Source: SVQP01 sp045587385 (GTDB lineage: Bacteria > Bacillota > Clostridia > Oscillospirales > CAG-272). Taken from it: a DNA stretch of 48,892 bases. The notes under the pieces were generated by a model, which saw only the letters and a program-made list of their open reading frames with translations, was not told the origin of the DNA and did not search any database. Shown in pieces: positions 1 to 7,233 of this stretch. Numbering within the stretch: position 1 is the stretch's first letter; the number at the start of each line of letters is the position of its first letter. The translations under genes were made by a program, and so were the position numbers. The stretch is from positions 1-48,892 of the forward strand of contig JAZNCE010000036.1 of NCBI GenBank assembly GCA_045587385.1, written 5' to 3'.

Positions 1-4
1 AGCA

Positions 5-113
5 GTTTTGACGCAGCAGATTTTTTTGAGCCCAAAAGCTTTTCCCGCAGGGCATATGGGCAATATGTCCAAGGGGAAAGATAAAGGGATCGAGAAAATC
101 TGCTCGTCAAAAC
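5..113. repeat. Long imperfect hairpin at window edge
   Basis: Three nested stems are visible. Bases 5-24 pair with 95-113 (one bulged C), 39-46 pair with 73-80 (one G-U), and 51-57 pair with 63-70 (one bulge) around a GGGCA loop. The whole folds as one 109-nt hairpin ending about 90 bp before the cyclophilin gene. It could be a small RNA, a leader or a palindromic element. It does not match tmRNA, SRP or RNase P RNA motifs that I know, and what lies upstream of the window is unknown. Confidence 0.45.
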
Positions 114-138
114 CAACTTGGTTCGACTCCCGTACGGC

Positions 139-161
139 TAGGGGCGATCGGTGATCGCCCG
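139..161 (+). repeat. REP-like palindrome, copy 1
   Basis: TAGGGGCGATC, two bases, then GATCGCCCG: a palindromic core with a TAGGGG head and CCCG tail, matching the family seen at 9025, 19444, 19485, 43239 and elsewhere. It lies just upstream of the cyclophilin ribosome binding site. Confidence 0.5.
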
Positions 162-200
162 TTACGTACACGCATATATAATGAAAGGAAGAAAATTATC

Positions 201-701
201 ATGAGCAATCCCAACGTAGTATTGCATATCAAAAATTACGGAGATATCAAATTGGAGCTGTATCCCGATAAGGCACCCGAAACGGTTGCCAACTTTGTAA
301 AGCTGGTCAGCGAGGGTTTTTACAGCGGTCTGATCTTCCACCGCGTCATTCGCGGCTTTATGATCCAGGGCGGCGGCATGGACGACGGCTTTAATCAAAA
401 GCCTGCCAAATCTATTAAGGGCGAGTTCCGCTCCAACGGCTTTGCAGGTAACGATATCCACCACGCAAAGGGCGTCATCTCCATGGCACGCACGCAGGTC
501 AAGAACTCCGCGTCCTCCCAGTTCTTCATCATGCACGCAGAGGCAGGGTATCTGGACGGTGAGTACGCAGCGTTCGGTGCCGTGACCGAGGGCATTGAGG
601 TTGTGGACGCGATCGCAGCAACCAAGACCCGCAGCGTAGGCTGGTACGACGACGTGCCGGTTGAGCCCATCGTCATCGAAAGCGCAGAAGTGATTGCCTG
701 A
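201..701 (+). CDS. Cyclophilin-type peptidyl-prolyl cis-trans isomerase
   Basis: A 166-residue single-domain cyclophilin that catalyses cis-trans isomerisation of prolyl bonds. The family signature FHRVIRGFMIQGGG is at residues 46-59, with the catalytic Arg48 and Gln56; the downstream SQFFI and the AFGAVTEG segment are also typical. No signal peptide or membrane segment is seen, so it should be cytoplasmic. The start is supported by AAAGGAAG about 10 nt upstream. The length is normal for bacterial cytosolic cyclophilins. It appears to be a single-gene unit. Its stop codon TGA lies in the loop of the first hairpin of a hairpin array that follows directly. Confidence 0.93.
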   Translation: MSNPNVVLHIKNYGDIKLELYPDKAPETVANFVKLVSEGFYSGLIFHRVIRGFMIQGGGMDDGFNQKPAKSIKGEFRSNGFAGNDIHHAKGVISMARTQVKNSASSQFFIMHAEAGYLDGEYAAFGAVTEGIEVVDAIAATKTRSVGWYDDVPVEPIVIESAEVIA

Positions 702-791
702 CGGCAAATGATGTGGCGCTACGCGCAAATGATGTGGCGGCAATGCTGCCAATGATGTTGTGCTCCGCACAAATGATGTTGCCTGCGGCAA
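694..791 (+). repeat. Hairpin array 1, linker ATGATGT
   Basis: Five short hairpins follow one another: TTGCC/GGCAA (694-707, containing the stop codon of the preceding gene), GCGC/GCGC (716-726), GGCGGC/GCTGCC (736-750), TTGTGC/GCACAA (758-772) and TTGCC/GGCAA (779-791). They are separated by the same linker ATGATGT, often preceded by one or two A. Stem sequences differ but each is self-complementary. No T-run follows any hairpin, so these are not classical terminators. Confidence 0.75.
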
Positions 792-875
792 ACGGATTTT
801 GGGCGGGGCACACGTGCTGTTGTCACTTTTCATAAAAAAATATGCAAAAAATTGTGAAAAAATTTCAAAAAACAC

Positions 876-905
876 TTGACAAGCCCTTGCATGTGGTGGT
901 ATAAT
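876..905 (+). promoter_or_regulatory. Sigma-A promoter of rpmG-secE-nusG operon
   Basis: TTGACA at 876-881 and TATAAT at 900-905 with an 18-bp spacer, preceded by an AT-rich stretch. Transcription would start near 912, giving a leader of about 140 nt before rpmG. Confidence 0.85.
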
Positions 906-1050
906 GGCTGTACCTCTGCAAAAGGGCTTTTTTATTGCGCCCATTTCGCGCCGCCCGAAAGGGCAATGGGTGCTCCGTTTTCAGAGGGAGGTACACGGGT
1001 TTTCCCGCAAGGGAAAAACCAAATAATTTTAAATGGGAGGTGCCGAACAA

Positions 1051-1212
1051 ATGGCTAATGACGTAAGAGTCAAGGTTACTCTGGCATGCACCGAGTGCAA
1101 GCAGAGAAACTACAACACCAAGAAAAACAAGAAGAACGACCCTGACAGACTCGAGCTCAAGAAGTACTGCAAATTCTGCCGCAAGCACACTCTTCACAGA
1201 GAAACCAAGTAA
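1051..1212 (+). CDS. rpmG: 50S ribosomal protein L33
   Basis: A 53-residue protein of the L33 family, a component of the large ribosomal subunit. It has the zinc-binding pattern of the CxxC-type L33: CTEC near residues 13-16 and CKFC near residues 37-40, both intact, with a lysine-rich middle. The start is supported by GGGAGG about 9 nt upstream. It heads the operon rpmG-secE-nusG, the usual order in Firmicutes, 16 bp before secE. The length is normal for the family (about 49-55 residues). Confidence 0.95.
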   Translation: MANDVRVKVTLACTECKQRNYNTKKNKKNDPDRLELKKYCKFCRKHTLHRETK

Positions 1213-1228
1213 TCTGGGGGGAGAGAGA

Positions 1229-1885
1229 ATGACTGCTTTAATCACAAGAAGAAATCTCCTTGCTCTGTTGCTTGCAGTTGTGTTCGTTTGCTCTATGTTC
1301 ACCGTTAGTGCTTTTGCTACTGAGGAGACCACTCCTGCCGCAGAAGAGACCACGGTTGCCGAGGAAACGACTGAGGCTGCAACGGGCGAAGAAACTTCCG
1401 GCGAAGCGACTTCCGGCGAAGCGACTTCCGGTGAGGAAACTACCGCGGGTGCAACCACTGAGGGAACTACCGCAACCACCACCGAGGAGACCACTTTGAA
1501 CTTCTGGGAGGACAACTTCACTCGTGTCAACTCCGATAAGGAAAGAGTTCTGTATTGGACCAAGATCGCAGTTTGGGGTCTTGTTGTTGCAGGCCTGATC
1601 GCTGGCGTTGTATTCTGCATCGTCAAGAAGGAAAAGGTTGGCGAATTTTTGCGTGCTCTCAATAGTGAGAAGAAGAGAATCGTATGGAGCTCTTGGAAGG
1701 AGACCCGTAAGAACACCTTTGTTGTTCTGGCGGTTGTCATAGCGATCACTCTGGTGATCTTCTTGTTCAACCTGGCTCTGGAAAAGCTCATCGGCGGTGC
1801 AAGTGCCGGCGGTGAACAGCAGTGGTTCGAAAAGAGCCTGCTGGAGCTGCTCGTAGAGTGGGTCAACAAACTGGTGACCAAGTAA
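1229..1885 (+). CDS. secE: SecE translocase subunit with extra N-terminal signal/acidic region
   Basis: The C-terminal part is SecE, the small essential subunit of the SecYEG channel: amphipathic helix about 134-162 containing the conserved LNSEKKRIVWSSWKE pattern, then a membrane helix at 163-186. Firmicutes SecE is normally about 60-75 residues; this one has 218. The extra N-terminus is a signal-peptide-like segment (about 9-30, AFA/TEE cleavage site), a Thr/Glu-rich stretch (31-90) partly made of 15-bp DNA tandem repeats, and a second membrane helix (about 108-132). A short hydrophilic tail follows the SecE helix. A strong GGGGGGAGA binding site precedes the start. The stop overlaps the nusG start (TAATG). 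The SecE call is secure from sequence and position; the role of the extension is unknown. Confidence 0.92.
   Translation: MTALITRRNLLALLLAVVFVCSMFTVSAFATEETTPAAEETTVAEETTEAATGEETSGEATSGEATSGEETTAGATTEGTTATTTEETTLNFWEDNFTRVNSDKERVLYWTKIAVWGLVVAGLIAGVVFCIVKKEKVGEFLRALNSEKKRIVWSSWKETRKNTFVVLAVVIAITLVIFLFNLALEKLIGGASAGGEQQWFEKSLLELLVEWVNKLVTK
1385..1444 (+). repeat. 15-bp tandem repeats inside secE
   Basis: Four 15-bp units (1385-1399, 1400-1414, 1415-1429, 1430-1444); units 2 and 3 are identical (GGCGAAGCGACTTCC) and units 1 and 4 diverge slightly. They encode the repeating S-G-E-A/E-T pentapeptide of the acidic region, so unit number could vary between strains without breaking the frame. Confidence 0.85.
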
Positions 1886-2424
1886 TGAGCGATATTGATT
1901 CCATGAACGTAGGCCCAAGATGGTATGTGGCGCACACCTATTCGGGATACGAAAACAAAGTTAAGACCAACTTAGAAAAAATCGTTGAGAATCGCGGTCT
2001 GGGAGATCTGATCTTTGATATCAGAATTCCTGTGGAGACCATCGTGGAAAAGAGCGGCAGCGAGGAAAAGATCACGGAAGTGAAGGTGTTCCCCAGCTAC
2101 GTGCTGATCAAGATGGTAATGACCGACGAATCGTGGCATGCTGTTCGCAACATCACCGGCGTGACCGGCTTTGTCGGCCCCGGATCCCGTCCCACCCCTC
2201 TTTCACCTGAGGAGGTTGAGGCGCTGAACATTGAAGAGGTAAAGGTAAAGCTTTCCTTCAACGTTGGCGACACGGTAGAGGTTGTAAGCGGCTTGTTCGA
2301 GGGCTACACCGGTGTTGTCCAGTCTATCTCGGATGACCTGAAGAACGTAACGGTGCTCGTAAAGCGTGGCCGCCGTGACATGCCCGTTGAGCTTGATGCA
2401 TCCATGATCAAGCCCGCAAACTAA
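1885..2424 (+). CDS. nusG: Transcription termination/antitermination factor NusG
   Basis: A 179-residue NusG, the RNA-polymerase-bound elongation factor. The NGN domain starts at RWYVAHTYSGYE (12-23) and runs to about 110; the KOW domain is seen at FNVGDTVEVVSGLFEGYTG (125-143). The chosen start is the ATG that overlaps the secE stop (TAATG), which implies translational coupling; an upstream in-frame start would lie inside secE. The length matches the family. It ends 123 bp before rplK, a gap that holds two hairpins. Confidence 0.96.
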   Translation: MSDIDSMNVGPRWYVAHTYSGYENKVKTNLEKIVENRGLGDLIFDIRIPVETIVEKSGSEEKITEVKVFPSYVLIKMVMTDESWHAVRNITGVTGFVGPGSRPTPLSPEEVEALNIEEVKVKLSFNVGDTVEVVSGLFEGYTGVVQSISDDLKNVTVLVKRGRRDMPVELDASMIKPAN

Positions 2425-2461
2425 AAAGATCTGAAATACGATCGAGTCCTATAAGGACAAA

Positions 2462-2515
2462 TCTGCTCAGCCTGAGCAGAATCAGTGGGAGGGAGAAAAA
2501 TTCTGCAATTCTCCC
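2462..2515 (+). promoter_or_regulatory. Two hairpins in the nusG-rplK leader
   Basis: TCTGCTCA/TGAGCAGA (2462-2469 with 2473-2480, 3-nt loop) followed by GGGAGAA/TTCTCCC (2491-2497 with 2509-2515). Neither is followed by a T-run, so they are not simple terminators. Ribosomal protein L1 represses its own operon through an mRNA site in several bacteria, so an L1-binding or RNA-processing role is possible; this is inference. Confidence 0.5.
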
Positions 2516-2547
2516 GCACAAGTACCACATATGGAGGTTAAGTAAAA

Positions 2548-2973
2548 ATGGCAAAGAAAGTATTAGGGTATATCAAGTTGCAGCTGCCCGCAGGTAAGGC
2601 TACTCCTCAGCCTCCCGTAGGTCCCGCTCTGGGTCAGTACGGTGTTGCAATTCCCGTATTTACAAAAGAGTTCAACGAAAGAACCAAGAATGACATCGGT
2701 CTGACGATCCCCGTTGTCATCACTGTATACGCAGACCGTTCCTTCACCTTTATCACCAAGACTCCTCCCGCACCCGTTCTGATCAAGAAGGCATGCGGTC
2801 TGGAATCCGGCTCCGCAAAGCCCAACAAGAACAAGGTGGCAACCATCACCAAGGAACAGGTCAGAAAGATCGCTGAGACCAAGATGCCCGACCTGAATGC
2901 AGCAAGCATTGAGGCTGCTATGAGCATGATCGCAGGCACCGCACGCTCCATGGGCGTTGTGGTAGAAGACTAA
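2548..2973 (+). CDS. rplK: 50S ribosomal protein L11
   Basis: A 141-residue L11, which binds the GTPase-associated centre of 23S rRNA. The N-terminal proline-rich segment GKATPQPPVGPALGQ (16-30) and the C-terminal RNA-binding half (KEQVRKIAETKMPDLNA and GTARSMG) are intact. The start follows GGAGG with normal spacing. Only 18 bp separate it from rplA, with which it forms the usual L11-L1 pair. The length is typical. Confidence 0.97.
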   Translation: MAKKVLGYIKLQLPAGKATPQPPVGPALGQYGVAIPVFTKEFNERTKNDIGLTIPVVITVYADRSFTFITKTPPAPVLIKKACGLESGSAKPNKNKVATITKEQVRKIAETKMPDLNAASIEAAMSMIAGTARSMGVVVED

Positions 2974-2991
2974 TAAGGAGGTATGGCTAAA

Positions 2992-3687
2992 ATGGCAAAG
3001 ATGGGTAAAAAGTACTCCGATAGCGCAAAGCTGATCGAGAAGTCCAGATTGTATGATACCGCAGAAGCTCTTGCACTCGTATGCCAGACTTCCAAGGCAA
3101 AGTTTGACGAAACTGTAGAAGTACACGTTCGTCTGGGTGTAGACTCCCGTCACGCTGACCAGCAGGTCAGAGGTGCAGTTGTTCTGCCCAACGGTACCGG
3201 TAAGACCGTAAGAACCCTGGTATTCGCTAAGGGTGACAACGTTCAGGCTGCTCTGGATGCAGGCGCAGACTACGTTGGCGGCGCTGAGTACGCTGAAAAG
3301 ATCCAGAAGGAAAACTGGTTCGAGTTTGACGTTGTAATCGCATCTCCCGACATGATGGGCGTTATCGGCCGTCTGGGTAAGGTTCTGGGTCCTAAGGGCC
3401 TGATGCCCTCTCCCAAGGCAGGCACCGTTACTCCCGACGTAGCACGCGCAGTTCGCGAGGCTAAGGCAGGTAAGATCGAGTACCGTCTTGACAAGACCAA
3501 CATCATCCACTGCCCCATTGGCAAGGCATCCTTCGGCGCTGAGAAGCTGCAGGAGAACTTTGACACTCTGCTGGGTGCCATCATCAAGGCAAAGCCCGCA
3601 GCAGCAAAGGGTCAGTACATCAAGAGCTGTGTTGTGGCTTCCACCATGGGCCCCGGCATCAAGGTTAACGGCGCAAAGCTTGGCTAA
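2992..3687 (+). CDS. rplA: 50S ribosomal protein L1
   Basis: A 231-residue L1, the protein of the mobile L1 stalk and often a repressor of its own mRNA. Signature segments include GRLGKVLGPKGLMPSPKAGTV and the lysine-rich C-terminal part of domain I. An ATG at 2983 touches the AAGGAGGT ribosome binding site (2975-2982) and cannot use it, whereas the ATG at 2992 is 9 nt away and gives the family-typical MAKMGKKY start, so 2992 is chosen. A terminator follows directly; rplJ and rplL, which often come next, are absent. Confidence 0.95.
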   Translation: MAKMGKKYSDSAKLIEKSRLYDTAEALALVCQTSKAKFDETVEVHVRLGVDSRHADQQVRGAVVLPNGTGKTVRTLVFAKGDNVQAALDAGADYVGGAEYAEKIQKENWFEFDVVIASPDMMGVIGRLGKVLGPKGLMPSPKAGTVTPDVARAVREAKAGKIEYRLDKTNIIHCPIGKASFGAEKLQENFDTLLGAIIKAKPAAAKGQYIKSCVVASTMGPGIKVNGAKLG

Positions 3688-3708
3688 TCTCGGCTTTTGA
3701 GTAAATGA

Positions 3709-3742
3709 AAAACGCACGATGCGATTGCATCGTGCGTTTTTT
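3709..3742 (+). terminator. Terminator after rplA
   Basis: Perfect 12-bp stem AACGCACGATGC/GCATCGTGCGTT with a GATT loop, running into a T-run. It ends the rpmG-to-rplA operon. Confidence 0.92.
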
Positions 3743-3759
3743 GCGTTAAGGGACAGGAC

Positions 3760-4066
3760 GAAAGTTTTTGATCGACCTTTTTCCAAAAAGGTCGCGGGGA
3801 CTTGGGGCAGAGCCCCAAGTCGCGCCCGCAGGCGCGAAACCGTTCTCGGCGTTTCTTTTGATTCTTTTCTTTGCGCCAGCGGTGTCAAAGAAAAGAATGG
3901 AATGGATTAGGACATGTAACATTGAGAAAACTCTCTCCGTTCTTTTTGAGCAAGGAGCTGCAAAAAGAACCAAAAACAGCATGGTCAGGTTTCGCCTCTG
4001 CGGAGGCGACGAGGGCTCTGCCCTCGACCTGCGACCTTTTTGGAAAAAGGTCGATCAAAAACTTTC
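3760..4066. repeat. 307-bp element with perfect 36-bp terminal inverted repeats
   Basis: The first 36 bases (3760-3795) are the exact reverse complement of the last 36 (4031-4066). Each arm itself contains the palindrome GACCTTTTT..AAAAAGGTC. Inside are further hairpins, such as CTTGGGGC/GCCCCAAG and GCGCC/GGCGC on the left, with counterparts on the right. No convincing protein is encoded; short open frames here match none I recognise. A single left-half copy lies at 43064-43205. It looks like a non-autonomous, MITE-like or REPIN-like repeat. Confidence 0.75.
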
Positions 4067-4073
4067 ATCGAGA

Positions 4074-4949
4074 TTATCGGAAGAGTATGCCGTAGCCCCA
4101 GCCCACGCGTCCTCCTGATTTCAGGCGTTCGACAAATGCGCGGCGCAGGGAAGTATCGGTGGGCAGGCGCGCGGGATTGCGCTCGTTGGTGTCAAATAAG
4201 CACCAAAGGCTCTCACCGTCCGAGTCATCCCAGGAAAGGATGTCAAATTCCTCCATAAAGCGGCGCACGTTGCTTTTTTCGGATACAAACTCGTTCATGC
4301 GCGGATAAAGCAACCAGGAATGGCACACAAAGGGCACGTTTCCTGCGGGGAATTGGTCGGCAAAGAACGCCTTGGCGCGCGCAAAGGAGTCCTCGTATAA
4401 TGCCTTGGAAAGCGGCTGCCCCGAGCGCGGAATGTGCATATTCAACACCTTGCTCTCTTTTGTCAGCGATATGCCGTCCTTTTGGTATTCGCGCCCAAAG
4501 TCCACCACCTCAAATTGCAAACGCCCCAGCGCGAAACGGGTCATTTTGAACCAGCCCGGCATCCAGAACGCCACGAACATGCCGCATATACCGCGCACTT
4601 GCTTGCATTCCTCCAGCTTGTACCTCAGGTCAAGCATGGAGTCGTGCCAGATGGCGTCGTCTATGCCGCGTTCGGCATATTTTTTGCGCAAATGCTTGGA
4701 AAGGCAGATGTAAAACAGCAGATCGGTGGTGTGGTTGTGCACGCTTGCCAGTCGAGCCGCCTTTTTGCTTTGCGCGGTCAGGGAGCCAAAGTCGCAGTTG
4801 ATATCCGCTTCATAGGTTTTGATCGCACTTTCAAATTGCTCCTTGGCATCGGGATTACCCATGAGCGTGTCATAGGCGGCAAGAAGATGCGCAGCGTCAG
4901 CCTCTTGGTACTCAAAATCTTTGAAAAACCAAGCGAGATAGTCTCTCAT
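4074..4949 (-). CDS. Acyltransferase-like protein (NAT_N/GNAT_C type), paralogue 1
   Basis: A 291-residue soluble protein. The layout fits the two-part N-acyltransferase-like family (an N-terminal helical domain and a GNAT-like C-terminal domain, DUF5596 type): WHDSMLDLRYKLEE near 101-114, LGRLQFEVVD (141-150), MHIPRSG (171-177) and the VCHSWLLYP segment (208-216). Substrate unknown. It is clearly paralogous to the next upstream gene on the same strand (4962-5840), sharing long identical blocks. It is the last gene of a four-gene minus-strand operon, 12 bp after its paralogue, with a GAGG binding site. The family assignment is from memory of its motifs. Confidence 0.75.
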   Translation of the reverse strand: MRDYLAWFFKDFEYQEADAAHLLAAYDTLMGNPDAKEQFESAIKTYEADINCDFGSLTAQSKKAARLASVHNHTTDLLFYICLSKHLRKKYAERGIDDAIWHDSMLDLRYKLEECKQVRGICGMFVAFWMPGWFKMTRFALGRLQFEVVDFGREYQKDGISLTKESKVLNMHIPRSGQPLSKALYEDSFARAKAFFADQFPAGNVPFVCHSWLLYPRMNEFVSEKSNVRRFMEEFDILSWDDSDGESLWCLFDTNERNPARLPTDTSLRRAFVERLKSGGRVGWGYGILFR

Positions 4950-4961
4950 ACCGTGCCTCGA

Positions 4962-5840
4962 TCAACGGAACAGAATGCCAAATCCGTAACCGACTCTGCC
5001 GCCTTTTTTGAGGTGTGCAATGAACGCGCGGCGCAGAGAGGTATCGGTGGGCAGACGGTCGGGATGCTGCTCCAGCGTGTCAAACAGACGCCACAGGTCT
5101 TCTCCGTTGTTGTGTCCGCTTTCCATAATGGTGAATTCAGAGAGGAATTTGTACGTGTTGAGATGTGTGGGCACAAAGCTTGCCGTATCGGGGTAGAGCA
5201 GCCAGGAATGACACACAAAGGGTGCCGGTTGATCCACGGGGAATGTGCCCTTATAAAACTCCTTGGCGCGGGCAAACGAATCCTCGTAAAGCGCAGGAGA
5301 GAGAGGTTCTCCCGAGCGCGGAATGTGCATATTGATCACCTTTTGTCCTTTTGCCAGCGTAATGCCGTTTCCTTCAAACTCGATGGGAGAATCGACCAGC
5401 TCAAACTGAAGTCTACCCAGCGCAAAGCGGGTGAGATTGAAAAATCCGGGGAACCAGCCCGCCACAAAAGAACCGCAAATGCCGTAAACGGCAAGGCACT
5501 CGTCGAGTTTATAGCGCAGATCCAGCATGGAGTCATGCCAGATGGAAAGGTCAAAGCCTCTTTCCACGTAACGCTCGCGCAGCTTGCGGGAAAGGCAGAT
5601 AAAGAGCAAAAGCTCGGAGGTGTAGGAGCGCACACCTACTGTGCTGCCCGCTTGCCTTGCCTTGTCCATGATCTGTCCGTAATCGCAGTTCATGTCTGCG
5701 TCATAGGCAGCGAGTGCCTGCTCAAAGTGCGCACGCGCCTGATCGTTTGCATACATTTTCTGCAAGCAGGCGCTCAGATGTGCGGCATCCTGCTCGCGGT
5801 AGTCAAAATCTTTGAAAAATTGATTTACGTATTCAATCAT
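4962..5840 (-). CDS. Acyltransferase-like protein (NAT_N/GNAT_C type), paralogue 2
   Basis: A 292-residue protein that aligns end to end with the product of 4074-4949: the same DFxYxExDAAHL start, WHDSMLDLRYKL (101-112), TRFALGRLQFE (137-147), MHIPRSG (171-177), HSWLLYP and the final GRVGxGxGILFR. The two genes therefore arose by tandem duplication, and conserved blocks are kept in both. They are likely to act on related acyl substrates, which are unknown. The gene lies 10 bp downstream of the PHP-domain gene; an AAGG site precedes the ATG. Confidence 0.75.
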   Translation of the reverse strand: MIEYVNQFFKDFDYREQDAAHLSACLQKMYANDQARAHFEQALAAYDADMNCDYGQIMDKARQAGSTVGVRSYTSELLLFICLSRKLRERYVERGFDLSIWHDSMLDLRYKLDECLAVYGICGSFVAGWFPGFFNLTRFALGRLQFELVDSPIEFEGNGITLAKGQKVINMHIPRSGEPLSPALYEDSFARAKEFYKGTFPVDQPAPFVCHSWLLYPDTASFVPTHLNTYKFLSEFTIMESGHNNGEDLWRLFDTLEQHPDRLPTDTSLRRAFIAHLKKGGRVGYGFGILFR

Positions 5841-5850
5841 AATTCAAACC

Positions 5851-7212
5851 TTACAGTGCAAAGTATTTTTTGATCATATCGGGTACTTGCCCTTTCATGT
5901 CGGCAAGAATGCGCGCTGCACGCTCGTCGCCCGCGATATATCTGTTCATGTAGTAGCCCTCGGCAGCACATGCCTTGTCGTGCAGGGGGTAGTAATTTTC
6001 CATCAAGAAGCAAGCGTACTTCATGAGTCTGAAGTCACCCACAAGGCGGTATTCCTTGCTGATGGTGTCAACCGCAATGGAATACTTGTCCTTGATCGCC
6101 TGAATCAGCGCGCGGTCGGTATTTTCGGGCGCAAAGACGATTGTGGAGCAGATCAGGGAGTTGCGGTTGTGCTCGGAGATGGAATTGTGGCTGTCGGTGC
6201 TGCCCACGACGGGGTGATCAATGCCCTTTTCCTTCATTTGGTAGTACAGCGCTGTCTGGAAGCCGTTGTGGCAGAAATAATTTTCACCGCCCAGCACCTC
6301 AAAGGCGTCAAAGGGGGCTTTTTCGTAAATGTAGTAGGTGTAATCCTCGGGCAGCTGCATCATATCCGAGATCCAGTAGGGGTGCGGGAAAATGCCCAAG
6401 CCGCCGTTTTTCTGCATGTGCTCGTAGATCCATTCCAGCACGGCAAAGCTGAGGCGCTCGGATTCCTTTTCGCGGTCCACTTTTTTTGCGCGCTCTTTGA
6501 TCATGGCGGTAAATTCCTCATGCGTCATGGTGTCGGGTGCATTGCCGTCCAAGGAACGCCAAGCGAGATCGTCGCCTGCCTTTTCGGTGTTGGGACGGGG
6601 AGAGACCAGCGCGTTGATGCTGTAAGAGCCGCCGAAGTTGACGTAGTGCACGTCGTTGTAGGGCAGGTGTACTTCTTCACCCTGCACAATGTTCAGATCG
6701 GTCAGATCCTTCCAGTACGCCTTTGCCTCAAGCGAGGGGTAGTAACGTTCGTGGTCGGAAATGACGGTGAAGTCATAGCCGTAGGAGCGGTAGTTGGCGC
6801 AAACGTTTGCGGGGGTCTGCGCGCCATCCGAGCGGTTGGTGTGCAGATGCAGATCTCCCCTGTAGGGGTATCTGCCCGCCATGTCCTTTGCAAGCGAGTA
6901 GACCGAGAACTGCACGAGGTGGTGACCGTCGGGCTTGTCGCAAATGCGGATAAAGTGCTCGCCCTCGCCTGCGAAGAATGCGGTCAAGCGCAGGCAGTAG
7001 TCCGGGTCAGCCACAACGGTATAGGTATTGCGTCCGGTGTATTCGGGATAGAGATAGGGAGCTGCCTCGTTGACCTTGCACACGTGAATGGTGTAGGTGT
7101 GTCCGGGGATCAAGTTAGAGCCTGCGTCAAGCGGCTGAATGGTGACGGTGGTTTCGCGGTCGCCAAGAAATACCTTGGGAAAAACGTCGAATCTGTACAA
7201 GGTATAGTTCAT
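5851..7212 (-). CDS. PHP-domain metal-dependent phosphoesterase-like protein
   Basis: A 453-residue protein. An N-terminal beta-rich region of about 115 residues precedes a PHP domain with its metal-ligand motifs in order: GDLHLHTNRSDG (119-130), ISDHER, GEEVH, FPHPYW and GSTDSHN. PHP domains hydrolyse phosphoester bonds with two or three metal ions; the substrate here is not known. No signal peptide is visible. GGAGAGG precedes the ATG. It sits between a YbjQ-like gene (21 bp upstream) and the acyltransferase-like pair (10 bp downstream), probably as one transcription unit. Confidence 0.85.
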   Translation of the reverse strand: MNYTLYRFDVFPKVFLGDRETTVTIQPLDAGSNLIPGHTYTIHVCKVNEAAPYLYPEYTGRNTYTVVADPDYCLRLTAFFAGEGEHFIRICDKPDGHHLVQFSVYSLAKDMAGRYPYRGDLHLHTNRSDGAQTPANVCANYRSYGYDFTVISDHERYYPSLEAKAYWKDLTDLNIVQGEEVHLPYNDVHYVNFGGSYSINALVSPRPNTEKAGDDLAWRSLDGNAPDTMTHEEFTAMIKERAKKVDREKESERLSFAVLEWIYEHMQKNGGLGIFPHPYWISDMMQLPEDYTYYIYEKAPFDAFEVLGGENYFCHNGFQTALYYQMKEKGIDHPVVGSTDSHNSISEHNRNSLICSTIVFAPENTDRALIQAIKDKYSIAVDTISKEYRLVGDFRLMKYACFLMENYYPLHDKACAAEGYYMNRYIAGDERAARILADMKGQVPDMIKKYFAL

Positions 7213-7233
7213 AATTGCCTCTCCAAAAGAGTA

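Noticed and set aside
115..138. tRNA 3' end suggested by GGTTCGACTCC
   Set aside because: The T-stem pairs only over two bases and no acceptor stem can be drawn.
177..182. TATAAT upstream of the cyclophilin gene as a -10 box
   Set aside because: No -35 match at the right distance, and the start of transcription would fall inside the ribosome binding site.
694..791. CRISPR array
   Set aside because: The constant part is only 7 nt and the variable parts are themselves hairpins; no cas genes are nearby.
3768..4118. Short open frames on the plus strand
   Set aside because: They lie inside the inverted-repeat element; the peptides are translations of palindromes.
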